38,197 nucleotides of DNA from Acetobacteraceae bacterium (GTDB taxonomy: Bacteria; Pseudomonadota; Alphaproteobacteria; Acetobacterales; Acetobacteraceae), in assembly GCA_027487675.1 (NCBI GenBank), contig JAIYDD010000215.1:1-38197 (forward strand), in the 5' to 3' direction. Position numbers and translations under genes: made by a program. A model generated the notes under the pieces. It ran no database searches. It worked only from the letters and a program-made list of their open reading frames with translations, and was not told the origin of the DNA. Each line of letters starts with the position of its first letter. Position 1 is the stretch's first letter. This document shows, one piece after another, positions 22,519 to 30,571 of this stretch.

Positions 22519-22965
22519 TCACTCGCTCGGGGCGAGGCTCTTGATCAGGTCGAAGACGCGCTTGCGGACCGAGGGGTCGTTGATGCGGTAGTAGGCGCGC
22601 ACCAGTTCCAGCGTCTCGCGGCGATGGAGGGTGTCGTCCTCGAAGCCGTCCTGGGTTTCCTGGAAGCCGCCGTAGCGCCGCATCTTCTCCCCGCCCATCT
22701 CGGCCGGCATGTCGTCGAAGAAGAAGCCGATCGGCACGTCGAGGACGCGGGAGAGATCGAACAGGCGGCTGGCGCCGATGCGGTTCACGCCGCGCTCGTA
22801 TTTCTGCACCTGCTGGAAGGTGAGGCCGAGCGCCTCGCCCAGCTTCTCCTGGCTCATGCCGAGCAGGGTGCGGCGCAGGCGCACGCGGCTGCCCACGTGA
22901 ACGTCGATCGGGCTCGGACGGTGTTCGCGCTCCGTCCTGTCCACGACCTCGTCGCTTGCCATCAT
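22519..22965 (-). CDS. XRE family regulator (PraR-like)
   Basis: A 148-residue regulator. The N-terminal HTH (about residues 20-75) reads IDVHVGSRVRLRRTLLGMSQEKLGEALGL and TFQQVQKYERGVNRIGASRLFDLSRVLDV, then PIGFFFDDMPAE, with a helical C-terminal region of about 60 residues (LELVRAYYRINDPSVRKRVFDLIKSLA). This pattern is shared with PraR-type regulators encoded beside lnt and metK in Rhizobiales and other alphaproteobacteria. ATG 22965 has GGAGGGG upstream, preferred over the longer frame. It has its own promoter and an operator-like palindrome in the gap after lnt, suggesting autoregulation. Confidence 0.85.
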   Translation of the reverse strand: MMASDEVVDRTEREHRPSPIDVHVGSRVRLRRTLLGMSQEKLGEALGLTFQQVQKYERGVNRIGASRLFDLSRVLDVPIGFFFDDMPAEMGGEKMRRYGGFQETQDGFEDDTLHRRETLELVRAYYRINDPSVRKRVFDLIKSLAPSE

Positions 22966-23078
22966 GACCCCTCCGAACGCCATCCCGAGACCCTGATCCT
23001 CCGTACGCCCTGGGACGGCCATCCTGGCCTGGGCACGGTCCCGCTCGGCCCTGCGGCCGCCCTTGCGGGTCTTCGCGA

Positions 23079-23108
23079 GTGATAGGCGGCCCGGTGACCA
23101 TTTGTCAA
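23079..23108 (-). promoter_or_regulatory. Promoter of the XRE regulator
   Basis: On the minus strand, TTGACA (23108-23103, perfect consensus) and TATCAC (23084-23079) are separated by 18 bp. This is the best sigma-70-type promoter seen in the window. It leaves a leader of about 105 bases before the XRE start at 22965. The region is much more AT-rich than the flanking genes. Confidence 0.65.
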
Positions 23109-23113
23109 CTCTT

Positions 23114-23127
23114 TTGAGAAATCTCAA
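23114..23127. promoter_or_regulatory. Operator-like palindrome TTGAGA-AA-TCTCAA
   Basis: A perfect 14-bp palindrome (arms TTGAGA/TCTCAA) lies five bases upstream of the -35 box of the XRE promoter. A site at this position could serve autoregulation by the XRE protein or control by another factor. It also lies 34 bp upstream on the DNA from the lnt stop. Confidence 0.5.
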
Positions 23128-23160
23128 TAAGTAGGCGACGCCCAGGTTGTGGCGGAAGAA

Positions 23161-24759
23161 TCAGACCATCTCGCGACGCGGTAATCGTGTCTCCCTGTGC
23201 GTGACGATCCCGGACAGCAGGCCGGACAGGCCGACCAGCAGCAGCGGGATCGCGAGCCCGAGGCGCGCAAAGGGTGTGGGCGGCGCGGCCTTCGGCAGCG
23301 GCGCGAGCACCACGCCGGTCTCCGCAAGTCCCAGCCGCGCCACCTGCCGGCCGCGGGCATCGAACACCGCCGAGATGCCGGTCTGGGCGGCGCGCAGCAT
23401 CGGCAGGCCTTCCTCCACCGCGCGCAGCCGGGCGCTGGCCAGGTGCTGGTGCGGGCCGGCCGAGACCCCGAACCAGGCATCGTTGGTGATGTTCACCAGG
23501 AAGCCCGGCCGATCGGGTCCTACAACCTTGCCGGGAAAGATCACCTCGTAGCAGATCAGGGCCGAGAAGGCCGGGAGGCCCGGAAGCGCGAGGCTGCGCA
23601 GGCCAGGCCCGGCGCTGAAGTCCAGCGCGCCATGCACCAGCCGCACCGGCAGCAGGCCGCGCAGCGGCATGTACTCGCCGAAGGGAACGAGATGGGCCTT
23701 GTCGTAGGCGTCCAGCACGCGGCCCGAGGGCTCCAGCACCGCCAGGCTGTTCCAGACCCGGGTGGCGCGTCCGTCGGCGCCGAAGACGGCGCGGACGGTG
23801 CCGGCCAGCAGCAGCCCCTCGGGCGGCAGGGCGGCGCCGGCGATACGCGCCGCCTCCGCGTCGCTGGCCAGCAGGAAGGGGCTGGCGGTCTCCGGCCACA
23901 CCGCCAGCACGCGGTGGCCGGGCGCTTCCGCGGCGGCGAGCCGGGCGCCCTCGGCGGTCATCTCCACGTAGCGGCGGAAGATCGGCCAGCGGCTGTCCTC
24001 CCGCCACTTCGCCTCCTGCGCCACGTTGCCCTGGACGAGGACGACGGCGACCGGCTCGGGCTCCGGCTCCGCGGGCCAGAGCCGCGCAAGGCCGAGCAGC
24101 GCGAAGCCCGCCATCGCCGCGGCGGCGCCGGCCCAGCCGCGGCGGCCGGCGAGCGGGGCGAGCGCCAGCAGCACGGTGGCCAGCGACAGCCCGTGCACCC
24201 CGATCCAGGCCGCGGCCTGGATGGGCAGGCTGGCGAAGGCCCAGACCGTGCCGAGCAGGTTCCAGGGGAAGCCGGTGAACAGCACGCCGCGCAGCAGCTC
24301 GGCCGCGACCCAGGCCGAAGCGAAGGCCAGCGCGCGCGGCCAGCCCGGCGCGGCGAGGCGCATCAGCAGCACGGGGATGAGGGTGAAGGCGGCCAGCGGC
24401 ACCGCCAGCGCCGGCACGGCGATGGGCACCAGCCACCAGAAGCGCTCGACCTCGGTCAGGATGGCGTTCGTCAGCCAGTGCAGCCCGGCGACGTGGAAGC
24501 CCCAGCCCCAGGCGAGGCCGATCCAGGCGGCGCGGCGCGCCGTGGGCGCCTCCGACGCCATGACGAACAGGCCGGGCAGCGCGACCAGGAGGGCCGGCAG
24601 CAGGTGCACCGGCGGCAGGGCGAGCGCCGCGACGGCGCCAAGCCCGAAGGCCAGCGCCAGCGCTCGCCAGAAGCCGGGTCCGGCGAGGTGGCGCGTCAGC
24701 CGGCCCCGGAAGGCGCCGCCCCGCAGCAGGCCGGCCAGGCCGCGCCGCCTGTCCGGCAT
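23161..24759 (-). CDS. lnt: Apolipoprotein N-acyltransferase
   Basis: A 532-residue inner-membrane enzyme that adds the third acyl chain to the N-terminal Cys of lipoproteins. The N-terminal half has several membrane segments (LALAFGLGAVAALALPPVHLL, ALAVPLAAFTLIPVLLM and others), and the C-terminal half is the periplasmic nitrilase domain. The catalytic triad is visible: Glu in VWPETASPF, Lys in DKAHLVPFGEYMPL and Cys in LICYEVIFPG. A last membrane helix (LGLAIPLLLVGLSGLLSGIV) follows. MltA and the proline-rich lipoprotein in this window are likely substrates. ATG 24759; the longer frame is Arg/Ala-rich and less likely. It is 32 bp downstream of secB. Confidence 0.93.
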   Translation of the reverse strand: MPDRRRGLAGLLRGGAFRGRLTRHLAGPGFWRALALAFGLGAVAALALPPVHLLPALLVALPGLFVMASEAPTARRAAWIGLAWGWGFHVAGLHWLTNAILTEVERFWWLVPIAVPALAVPLAAFTLIPVLLMRLAAPGWPRALAFASAWVAAELLRGVLFTGFPWNLLGTVWAFASLPIQAAAWIGVHGLSLATVLLALAPLAGRRGWAGAAAAMAGFALLGLARLWPAEPEPEPVAVVLVQGNVAQEAKWREDSRWPIFRRYVEMTAEGARLAAAEAPGHRVLAVWPETASPFLLASDAEAARIAGAALPPEGLLLAGTVRAVFGADGRATRVWNSLAVLEPSGRVLDAYDKAHLVPFGEYMPLRGLLPVRLVHGALDFSAGPGLRSLALPGLPAFSALICYEVIFPGKVVGPDRPGFLVNITNDAWFGVSAGPHQHLASARLRAVEEGLPMLRAAQTGISAVFDARGRQVARLGLAETGVVLAPLPKAAPPTPFARLGLAIPLLLVGLSGLLSGIVTHRETRLPRREMV

Positions 24760-24791
24760 GTGCCCGCCGTCGCCGCGTGCGGCGGGGCTGC

Positions 24792-25283
24792 TCAGGCGTT
24801 GCCGACCGGCGGGGACCCGGCCTGCGCGCGGCGGGACTGCCAGAGCGCCACGAAGTCGATGGGCGCCAGCATCACCGGCGGGAAGCCGCCGTCGCGCGTG
24901 ATGTCGGCCAGGATGTTGCGGGCGAAGGGGAAGAGCAGCCGCGGGCATTCGACCAGCAGCACCGGCTCGAGATGTTCCTGTGGCACGTTCACCGTGAAGA
25001 CGCCGCAATAGCTGAGTTCGGCGATGAAGCAGGGGCGGTCGGCGGCCTTGGCGTCGGCGCGGATCTGCAACTCCACCTCGTAGATGTTCGGCCCGCCGGG
25101 GACGGGCCGCGCCTGCACGTCGAGCGAGAGATCGACCCGCGGCTGCTCGCGCAGCGTCACATAGATGTCGGGCGCGCCCGGGACCTCAAAGGACAGGTCC
25201 TTGGTGTACTGGATGTTGAGCTGCAGCGGCGCCGCCGGCTGGCCGTTCGGGATGGGAGAGGACGGGGCGGGCTGGTCGGACAT
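24792..25283 (-). CDS. secB: Protein-export chaperone SecB
   Basis: A 163-residue tetrameric cytosolic chaperone that holds precursor proteins unfolded for SecA. Seen: LQLNIQYTKDLSFEVPGAPDI, a family hallmark, then LDVQARPVPGGPNIYEVELQI, CGVFTVNVPQEHLEPVLLVECPRLLFPFARNI and GGFPPVMLAPIDFVALW, all typical. ATG 25283 has AGAGG upstream. In relatives secB lies between dnaQ and the Tim44-like gene close to ppsR-maf; here it is beside lnt instead. It is probably cotranscribed with lnt. Confidence 0.93.
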   Translation of the reverse strand: MSDQPAPSSPIPNGQPAAPLQLNIQYTKDLSFEVPGAPDIYVTLREQPRVDLSLDVQARPVPGGPNIYEVELQIRADAKAADRPCFIAELSYCGVFTVNVPQEHLEPVLLVECPRLLFPFARNILADITRDGGFPPVMLAPIDFVALWQSRRAQAGSPPVGNA

Positions 25284-25384
25284 GGCCTCTGGGTTCCGGA
25301 CGACGAAGGTGGGACGGGGGTAGCACGCGCCGGGCGTCCGGGCCAGCGCAGGCGGGGGGGCCGGCACGCTGCCTTCATGCAACC

Positions 25385-25429
25385 GCCATGGAATCCTTGA
25401 AGCCGGGGCGTGGATTGCGGTTCCATGGC
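25385..25429. repeat. 9-bp inverted repeat upstream of DUF1194
   Basis: GCCATGGAA (25385-25393) and TTCCATGGC (25421-25429) are exact complements with 27 bases between, lying 26 bases before the DUF1194 ATG and just before its Shine-Dalgarno. It could form a hairpin in the leader or act as an operator. No known motif was recognised. Confidence 0.5.
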
Positions 25430-25454
25430 TTCTCTTGCCCGGAAGGAGGCGTCG

Positions 25455-26186
25455 ATGCGCCGCAGGAGCCTGCTCGCCGCTGCCGGTGTCGCGGCCGCCT
25501 GGCCGGGATCGCGCCCGGCCCGGGCCGAGGAGCCGGTGGACGTGGCGCTGGTGCTCGCCGTCGATGTGAGCCGATCGATCGACGAGGACGAGGCGCGGCT
25601 GCAGCGCGAGGGGTATCGCGGCGCGGTCAGCGACCCGCGGGTGGTGGAGGCGATCCGCGGCGGCATGCTCGGCTCGGTGGCCATCGCCTATGTCGAATGG
25701 GCGGGCATCGAGTACCAGCGGCTGGTGATACCCTGGACCCGGATCGGGACGCAGGCGCAGGCGGATGGCTGGGCGCAGGCGCTGGAGCAGGCGCCGCGCG
25801 CCTCGCTCTCCTGGACCTCGGTCTCCGGGGCGATCGAATTCTCCCGCAGGACCCTCGGCGACTGCCCGCATGAGGCGACGCGGCGCGTGATCGACGTCTC
25901 GGGCGACGGCGTGAACAATTCCGGGCCGCCGGCCGAGCAGGCGCGCGACCGCGCGGTGGCCGAGGGGATCACCATCAACGGCCTGCCCATCCTGAACGAT
26001 CGCCCGACCTTCGGCCGTCCGCCGCCCATGCCGCTCGACCAATACTACCGGGAAAGCGTGGTGGGCGGCCTCGGCGCCTTCGTCATCGCCGCGGAGGATT
26101 TCGAGGCCTTCGGCCAGGCGGTGCGCCGCAAGCTGATCCGGGAGATCGCGGGGCTGGGCGGGCCGGCGGTGGAGCGCTGGGGATAG
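25455..26186 (+). CDS. DUF1194 (von Willebrand factor A-like) exported protein
   Basis: A 243-residue protein with an N-terminal export signal including a twin-Arg-like stretch (MRRRSLLAAAGVAAAWPGSR then PARA). From residue 25 a VWA-like domain follows: VDVALVLAVDVSRSIDEDE with the MIDAS DxSxS, WTSVSGAIEFSRRTL, RVIDVSGDGVNNSG and GITINGLPILND. This is DUF1194, widespread in alphaproteobacteria. The function is unknown; the metal-ion-dependent adhesion site suggests protein binding. Start: ATG 25455 with GAAGGAGG (25442-25449). It is convergent with parB. Confidence 0.85.
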   Translation: MRRRSLLAAAGVAAAWPGSRPARAEEPVDVALVLAVDVSRSIDEDEARLQREGYRGAVSDPRVVEAIRGGMLGSVAIAYVEWAGIEYQRLVIPWTRIGTQAQADGWAQALEQAPRASLSWTSVSGAIEFSRRTLGDCPHEATRRVIDVSGDGVNNSGPPAEQARDRAVAEGITINGLPILNDRPTFGRPPPMPLDQYYRESVVGGLGAFVIAAEDFEAFGQAVRRKLIREIAGLGGPAVERWG

Positions 26187-26365
26187 CGGGCCGGTCCCGC
26201 GGTTCGGCAAGCCGGGCGGTCGGCGAGGGGCGATGGGCCCGGGTGGCCGGCCTGGCGGAGTTTCTTCAAGTTATTGAAATGACGATGTTCTTCTGCGGCC
26301 ATCACTTGGGGGGCCGGCCAGCCGATGCACGGGCCCGCGCGCGGCCCCTTGGCGATGCCAGGCGC

Positions 26366-27235
26366 TCAGCCGTGGCCGGTCAGCAGCCGCACCAGGCCGT
26401 CGAGCTGGTCGAGGTCGCGATAGCGGATCACAACCTCGCCACCCCTGCCGCGCGGCTTCACCGACGTGGCAAGGCCCAGGCGCTCGGTGATTTCGCGCTC
26501 GAGGGCCGTGGTCTCCGTGTCGCGCGGCGGGGTGTCCGGCGCCTCGGCACGGGCACGGGGCTTGGACGAGGCGAGCGCCTCGGTCTGCCGGACGTTCAGC
26601 CCGCGGGCGACGACCTGGGCGGCGAGACGGCCCGGATCGGGGGCGCCGAGCAGCGCCCGCGCATGGCCTGCCGAGAGGATGCCCTGGCGCACCAGGTCAC
26701 GCACCTCGTTCGGCAGGGCGAGCAGGCGCATGGTGTTGGCGACGTGGCTGCGGCTTTTCCCCACCGCCTGGCCGAGGCCTTCCTGGGTGAGGCCGAATTC
26801 CTCGAGCAGGCGGCGGTAGCCATCCGCCTCCTCCATCGCGTTCAGGTCCTGGCGCTGGAGGTTCTCGACCAGGCCGGCGGCCATCGCCTCGCGGTCGCCG
26901 AGGTCGCGGATGACGACGGGAACCTCGTGCAGCTGGGCCAGCTGGGCGGCGCGCCAGCGGCGCTCCCCGCCGATGATCTGGTAGGCACCGGGCGTGTCGG
27001 GGCGTGGGCGGACCAGGATGGGTTGGAGGATGCCGTGTTCGCGGATGGAGGCGGCCAGTTCCTCGATGCTCGCGCGGTCCATGCCGCCGCGCGGCTGGAA
27101 GGGGCCGGGCTCGAGCGTCTCGATCGGAACGGTGCGGAGCGCGCCGGCTTCCGCGGTGGCGGGCCCATCGGGGATGAGCGCGGAGAGGCCGCGGCCGAGG
27201 CGGGGCGGGGCCGGCTTGCGTGTGCTGGTGCTCAT
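26366..27235 (-). CDS. parB: Chromosome-partitioning protein ParB
   Basis: A 289-residue DNA-binding CTPase that spreads from parS and links origins to ParA. Seen: N-terminal LGRGLSALIPD, the PFQPR region, the CTP-binding box GERRWRAAQLA, the ENLQRQDLNAMEEA box, the HTH LTQEGLGQAVGKSRSHVANTMRLL, and SAGHARALLG. The C-terminal dimerisation region ends RYRDLDQLDGLVRLL. ATG 27235 overlaps the parA TGA by four bases (ATGA). Two parS sites lie 1.4 and 4.7 kb upstream of the gene start. It is last in the leftward cluster. Confidence 0.95.
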   Translation of the reverse strand: MSTSTRKPAPPRLGRGLSALIPDGPATAEAGALRTVPIETLEPGPFQPRGGMDRASIEELAASIREHGILQPILVRPRPDTPGAYQIIGGERRWRAAQLAQLHEVPVVIRDLGDREAMAAGLVENLQRQDLNAMEEADGYRRLLEEFGLTQEGLGQAVGKSRSHVANTMRLLALPNEVRDLVRQGILSAGHARALLGAPDPGRLAAQVVARGLNVRQTEALASSKPRARAEAPDTPPRDTETTALEREITERLGLATSVKPRGRGGEVVIRYRDLDQLDGLVRLLTGHG

Positions 27236-28047
27236 GGGGCGCGGGTCGGCGCATTCTCCCGTTTGAGAAACTCGGCGGCCAGGCGGATATAGGCCTGCGC
27301 GCCGGGCGAGCGGACATCGTAGAGCAGGACGGGAAGGCCGTGGGAAGGCGCTTCGCTGATCCGCACGTTGCGGGGGATCACCGTCTCGAACACCTTGTCG
27401 CGGAAGAAGCCGCGGACATCGGTGGCGACGAGCTCGGAGAGGTTGTTCCGGCGATCGGCCATGGTCAGCACGATGCCGTGCAGGACGAGGCGCGGGTTGA
27501 GGGCGCGGCGAATGCGCTCGATGGTCCGGGTGAGCTGGCTGATGCCTTCGAGGGCGAAGAACTCCGTCTGCAGCGGCACCAGCACGCCGTCGGCTGCGAC
27601 CAGCGCGTTGACGGTGATCAGGCCGAGCGAGGGCGGGCAATCGAGGAAGATATGGTCGTAGCCGGCGAGCGGCTCGGCGGCGCCGGTCAGGGCGTCGGCG
27701 AGGCGATGTTCCCGCCTGTCCAGGGCGACGAGCTCGACCTCTGCGCCGGCCAGATCGGGATCGGCCGGCAGGATGGCCAGGTTCGGGATGCGGGTGGGGC
27801 GTATGAGCTGCTCGATCGGGCGGTTCTCGACCAGGAGGGCATAGGTTCCGGCGGCGCGGTCGGCGCGCGCGATGCCAAGGCCGGTCGACGCATTGCCCTG
27901 TGGGTCGAGGTCGATGAGCAGCACCCTGCGATCGGTGGCGAGCGCGGTGGCGAGGTTGATCGCCGTCGTCGTTTTCCCAACTCCGCCCTTCTGGTTGGCG
28001 AAGGCCAGGATGCGATGGGGCGCGCGCTCAGGCGGCAAGGCCGGCAC
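27232..28047 (-). CDS. parA: Chromosome-partitioning ATPase ParA
   Basis: A 271-residue deviant-Walker ATPase that segregates replicated origins. Seen: FANQKGGVGKTTTAINLATAL (Walker A with signature Lys), LLIDLDPQGNASTGLG (Walker A'), FLDCPPSLGLITVNALVAAD (Walker B) and VLVPLQTEFFALEGISQL. The start is GTG at 28047, which lies inside the end of rsmG (20-bp overlap); no ATG exists before the Walker A, so GTG is almost forced. The cytosolic partner is ParB immediately downstream. Confidence 0.95.
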   Translation of the reverse strand: MPALPPERAPHRILAFANQKGGVGKTTTAINLATALATDRRVLLIDLDPQGNASTGLGIARADRAAGTYALLVENRPIEQLIRPTRIPNLAILPADPDLAGAEVELVALDRREHRLADALTGAAEPLAGYDHIFLDCPPSLGLITVNALVAADGVLVPLQTEFFALEGISQLTRTIERIRRALNPRLVLHGIVLTMADRRNNLSELVATDVRGFFRDKVFETVIPRNVRISEAPSHGLPVLLYDVRSPGAQAYIRLAAEFLKRENAPTRAP

Positions 28048-28684
28048 GTCGGATCTCGCTGAGCCTGAAGATGGTGGATTGCGGGTCTGTGCGGCTGGCG
28101 TACCGCTCGACTGCCATTGTCCAGTCGGGGGCGGCCGCGGTCAACTCGGCTTCCGCGGTTCGACCCTTCGGGAAGATGGCGACGCCGCGGGGGGCGAGGA
28201 GCCGCGCGGCGTGGGGCAGGAGCTCGGCGAGAGGCGCCAGGGCCCGCGCGGTGAGTGCGGCGAGTGGCGGCAGGCGGGCGACGTCGATGCGCTCGGCATG
28301 CACGCGGACATGGCCGAGGCCAAGTCGCGCCGCGGCGTCCGTCAGGAAGGCGGCCTTGCGGCGATCCGACTCGACCACGTGCATCGGCCGGGCTTGGACG
28401 ATCGCAAGGACGAGGCCGGGCAGGCCGCCACCGGATCCGAGATCGGCGATCGGGTCTTCGCCTGGAGGCAGCAGCGGCGCGAGTTGCAGGCAATCCGCGA
28501 TGTGGCGTTCGCGCACCAGCTCGGGATCCGGGGTGCCGGCAAGCAGGTTGATGCGCGTATTCCAGCGCAGAAGCAGGTCGAGATAGGCGTCCAGGCGCTG
28601 TCGGGCCTCGGGGCCAGGCTTGCATTCAGGCGGCGGGTGGTGGGGCGGCATGATGTCCGCCGCGGAGTGTTTCACGTGAAACAC
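28028..28684 (-). CDS. rsmG: 16S rRNA (guanine(527)-N7)-methyltransferase RsmG
   Basis: A SAM-dependent enzyme modifying G527 of 16S rRNA. Seen: WNTRINLLAGTPDPELVRERHIADCLQL, the SAM-binding IADLGSGGGLPGLVLAI and VVESDRRKAAFL, followed by LTARALAPLAELL. The upstream GTG at 28684 lies within the parS site, so the protein would begin with the parS-encoded MFHVKHS; an ATG at 28651 gives a shorter form of 207 residues. The 3' end overlaps the parA start. It is placed between mnmG and parA as in other alphaproteobacteria. Confidence 0.93.
   Translation of the reverse strand: MFHVKHSAADIMPPHHPPPECKPGPEARQRLDAYLDLLLRWNTRINLLAGTPDPELVRERHIADCLQLAPLLPPGEDPIADLGSGGGLPGLVLAIVQARPMHVVESDRRKAAFLTDAAARLGLGHVRVHAERIDVARLPPLAALTARALAPLAELLPHAARLLAPRGVAIFPKGRTAEAELTAAAPDWTMAVERYASRTDPQSTIFRLSEIRRAGLAA
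28668..28683. promoter_or_regulatory. parS: parS centromere site 1
   Basis: TGTTTCACGTGAAACA, a perfect 16-bp match to the widely conserved parS consensus and a perfect palindrome (extends to AGTGTTTCACGTGAAACACT). It lies at the mnmG/rsmG junction and overlaps the GTG start option of rsmG. The ParB-binding assignment rests on the near-universal consensus. Confidence 0.95.
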
Positions 28685-30553
28685 TCAGCCTTGCGCCGCA
28701 CGTCGCAGATGCACCGCCAGCGCCGCGATGGCGGCCGGCGTGATGCCCGGCAGGCGGCCGGCGCTGCCGAGGCTGCCAGGGCGCGCGCGCGCGAGCCGCT
28801 GCTGCATCTCCGCGGACAGTCCGGGGATCGCGGCGAAGTCGAGGTCGGAGGGGATCGCCAGCGCTTCTTCGCGCTCCAGCATGCGGCGTTCGGCATCCTG
28901 CCGCCGGAGATACGGCGCGTAGAGGGCTTCGGCTTCCAGCTGCGCGGCCACACCGGCCGGTAGATCGGCGAGCCATGGAAAGGCCGAAGCGGCCAGGGCC
29001 GGCGTGACATCCGGGAGAGCCAGGACATCGAGCGCCGAACGGCGGCGCCCGTCCTGGCGGATCGGAAGGCCCGCCGCGATGAGATCGCCGGCGGTCGCGG
29101 TGGAGGTGGCGGCGCGGGCCAGTGCATCGCGTACCGCCGCCGCAAAGGCCGCGTGTCGCCGGGCCCGCTCGGGGCCGATGCACCCCCAGGCCGCGCCGCG
29201 ATCCGTCAGGCGCAAGCCGGCATTGTCGGCCCGAAGCGTCAGCCGATGCTCGGCGCGCGCGGTCAGCATCCGGTAGGGTTCGGTGACGCCGTGCAGCACC
29301 AGATCGTCGACCAACACGCCCAGGTAGGCATCGCCGCGGTTCAGGACCCGGTCGGGCTTGCCTCCACCGGCGCGGGCGGCCGCGTTCAGCCCTGCCATCA
29401 GCCCCTGGGCGGCGGCTTCCTCATAGCCGGTGGTGCCATTGATCTGCCCGGCCAGGAACAGCCCCGGGACCGCACGCAGTTCGAGGGTGGGATGAAGTGC
29501 CCGCGGATCGACATGGTCGTATTCGATCGCGTAGCCCGGCCGCAGGATTCGCGCGCGCTCCAAGCCCGGGATGCTCGCGATCACCGCCGCCTGGATGTCG
29601 GGTGGAAGGCTGGTCGAAATGCCGTTCGGGTAGATGGTCGGGTCGTTCAGCCCCTCGGGCTCCAGGAAGATCTGGTGTCGCTCACGCTCGGCGAAGCGGA
29701 CGACCTTGTCCTCGATCGAGGGGCAGTAGCGAGGCCCGACGCCCTGTATGCGCCCGCCATAGATCGCCGTCCTGTGCAGGTTCGCGCGGATCAACGCGTG
29801 GGTGGTCGGCGTGGTCCAGGTGATGCGGCATTCGACCTGCGGGTTGGTGATCCGGTCCGTCAGCCAGGACAGCGGCTCCGGCGGATCGTCCCCGGGCTGC
29901 GCTTCCAGGGAAACCCAGTCGATGCTGCGTCCGTCGAGGCGCGGCGGGGTGCCGGTCTTCAACCGCGCCATCGGCAGGTTCAGCCGCTCAAGCGCGACCG
30001 CCAGCCCGATGGAGGGGACATCCCCGCGCCGTCCGGCCGGGATTCGCTCTTCCCCGATATGGATTTCGCCGCGGAGGAAGGTGCCGGTCGTGATGATGGC
30101 AGCGCCGCATCGGATCTGTGCGCCGGCATCCGTGACGATTGCCGCCAGCGCACCGGAGGCATCGAGGACAAGATCCTCCACCGCTGCCGAGCGGATCGAC
30201 AGATTGGGTGTCCCGGCAAGCAGTTCCTGCATCGCACGACGGTAGAGCGCCCGGTCGGCCTGGGCTCGCGGTCCGCGGACGGCGGGACCCTTGCTGCGGT
30301 TCAATTGCTTGACATGGATCGCCGCGGCATCGGCCGCGCGCGCCATCACCCCGTCCAGCGCATCGATCTCCCGCACCAGGTGGCCCTTCCCGATGCCCCC
30401 GATCGCGGGGTTGCAGGACATCTCGCCGATCGTGTCGATCCGGTGGGTCAGCAGCAGCGTGCGCGCACCACAGCGCGCCGCGGCGGCCGCGGCTTCGCAG
30501 CCCGCATGCCCGCCGCCCACCACGACGACGTCGTACTGCGCTGCTCCGCTCAT
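28685..30553 (-). CDS. mnmG: tRNA uridine-5-carboxymethylaminomethyl modification enzyme MnmG (GidA)
   Basis: A 622-residue FAD enzyme that works with MnmE to place cmnm5/nm5 groups on U34 of certain tRNAs. Seen: [22 protein letters not shown] (FAD), [42 protein letters not shown], and the C-terminal region [29 protein letters not shown] 30553 has AAGG upstream. It lies 18 bp after mnmE and ends next to parS site 1, so it is part of the leftward operon mnmE-mnmG-rsmG-parA-parB. Confidence 0.95.
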   Translation of the reverse strand: MSGAAQYDVVVVGGGHAGCEAAAAAARCGARTLLLTHRIDTIGEMSCNPAIGGIGKGHLVREIDALDGVMARAADAAAIHVKQLNRSKGPAVRGPRAQADRALYRRAMQELLAGTPNLSIRSAAVEDLVLDASGALAAIVTDAGAQIRCGAAIITTGTFLRGEIHIGEERIPAGRRGDVPSIGLAVALERLNLPMARLKTGTPPRLDGRSIDWVSLEAQPGDDPPEPLSWLTDRITNPQVECRITWTTPTTHALIRANLHRTAIYGGRIQGVGPRYCPSIEDKVVRFAERERHQIFLEPEGLNDPTIYPNGISTSLPPDIQAAVIASIPGLERARILRPGYAIEYDHVDPRALHPTLELRAVPGLFLAGQINGTTGYEEAAAQGLMAGLNAAARAGGGKPDRVLNRGDAYLGVLVDDLVLHGVTEPYRMLTARAEHRLTLRADNAGLRLTDRGAAWGCIGPERARRHAAFAAAVRDALARAATSTATAGDLIAAGLPIRQDGRRRSALDVLALPDVTPALAASAFPWLADLPAGVAAQLEAEALYAPYLRRQDAERRMLEREEALAIPSDLDFAAIPGLSAEMQQRLARARPGSLGSAGRLPGITPAAIAALAVHLRRAAQG

Positions 30554-30571
30554 GCCGGCCTTATAGTGCCC

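Noticed and set aside
26255-26300. AT-rich stretch downstream of DUF1194 and parB as a third parS, DnaA or IHF site
   Set aside because: Contains only a weak TTCAA/TTGAA stem and no match to parS or DnaA boxes.
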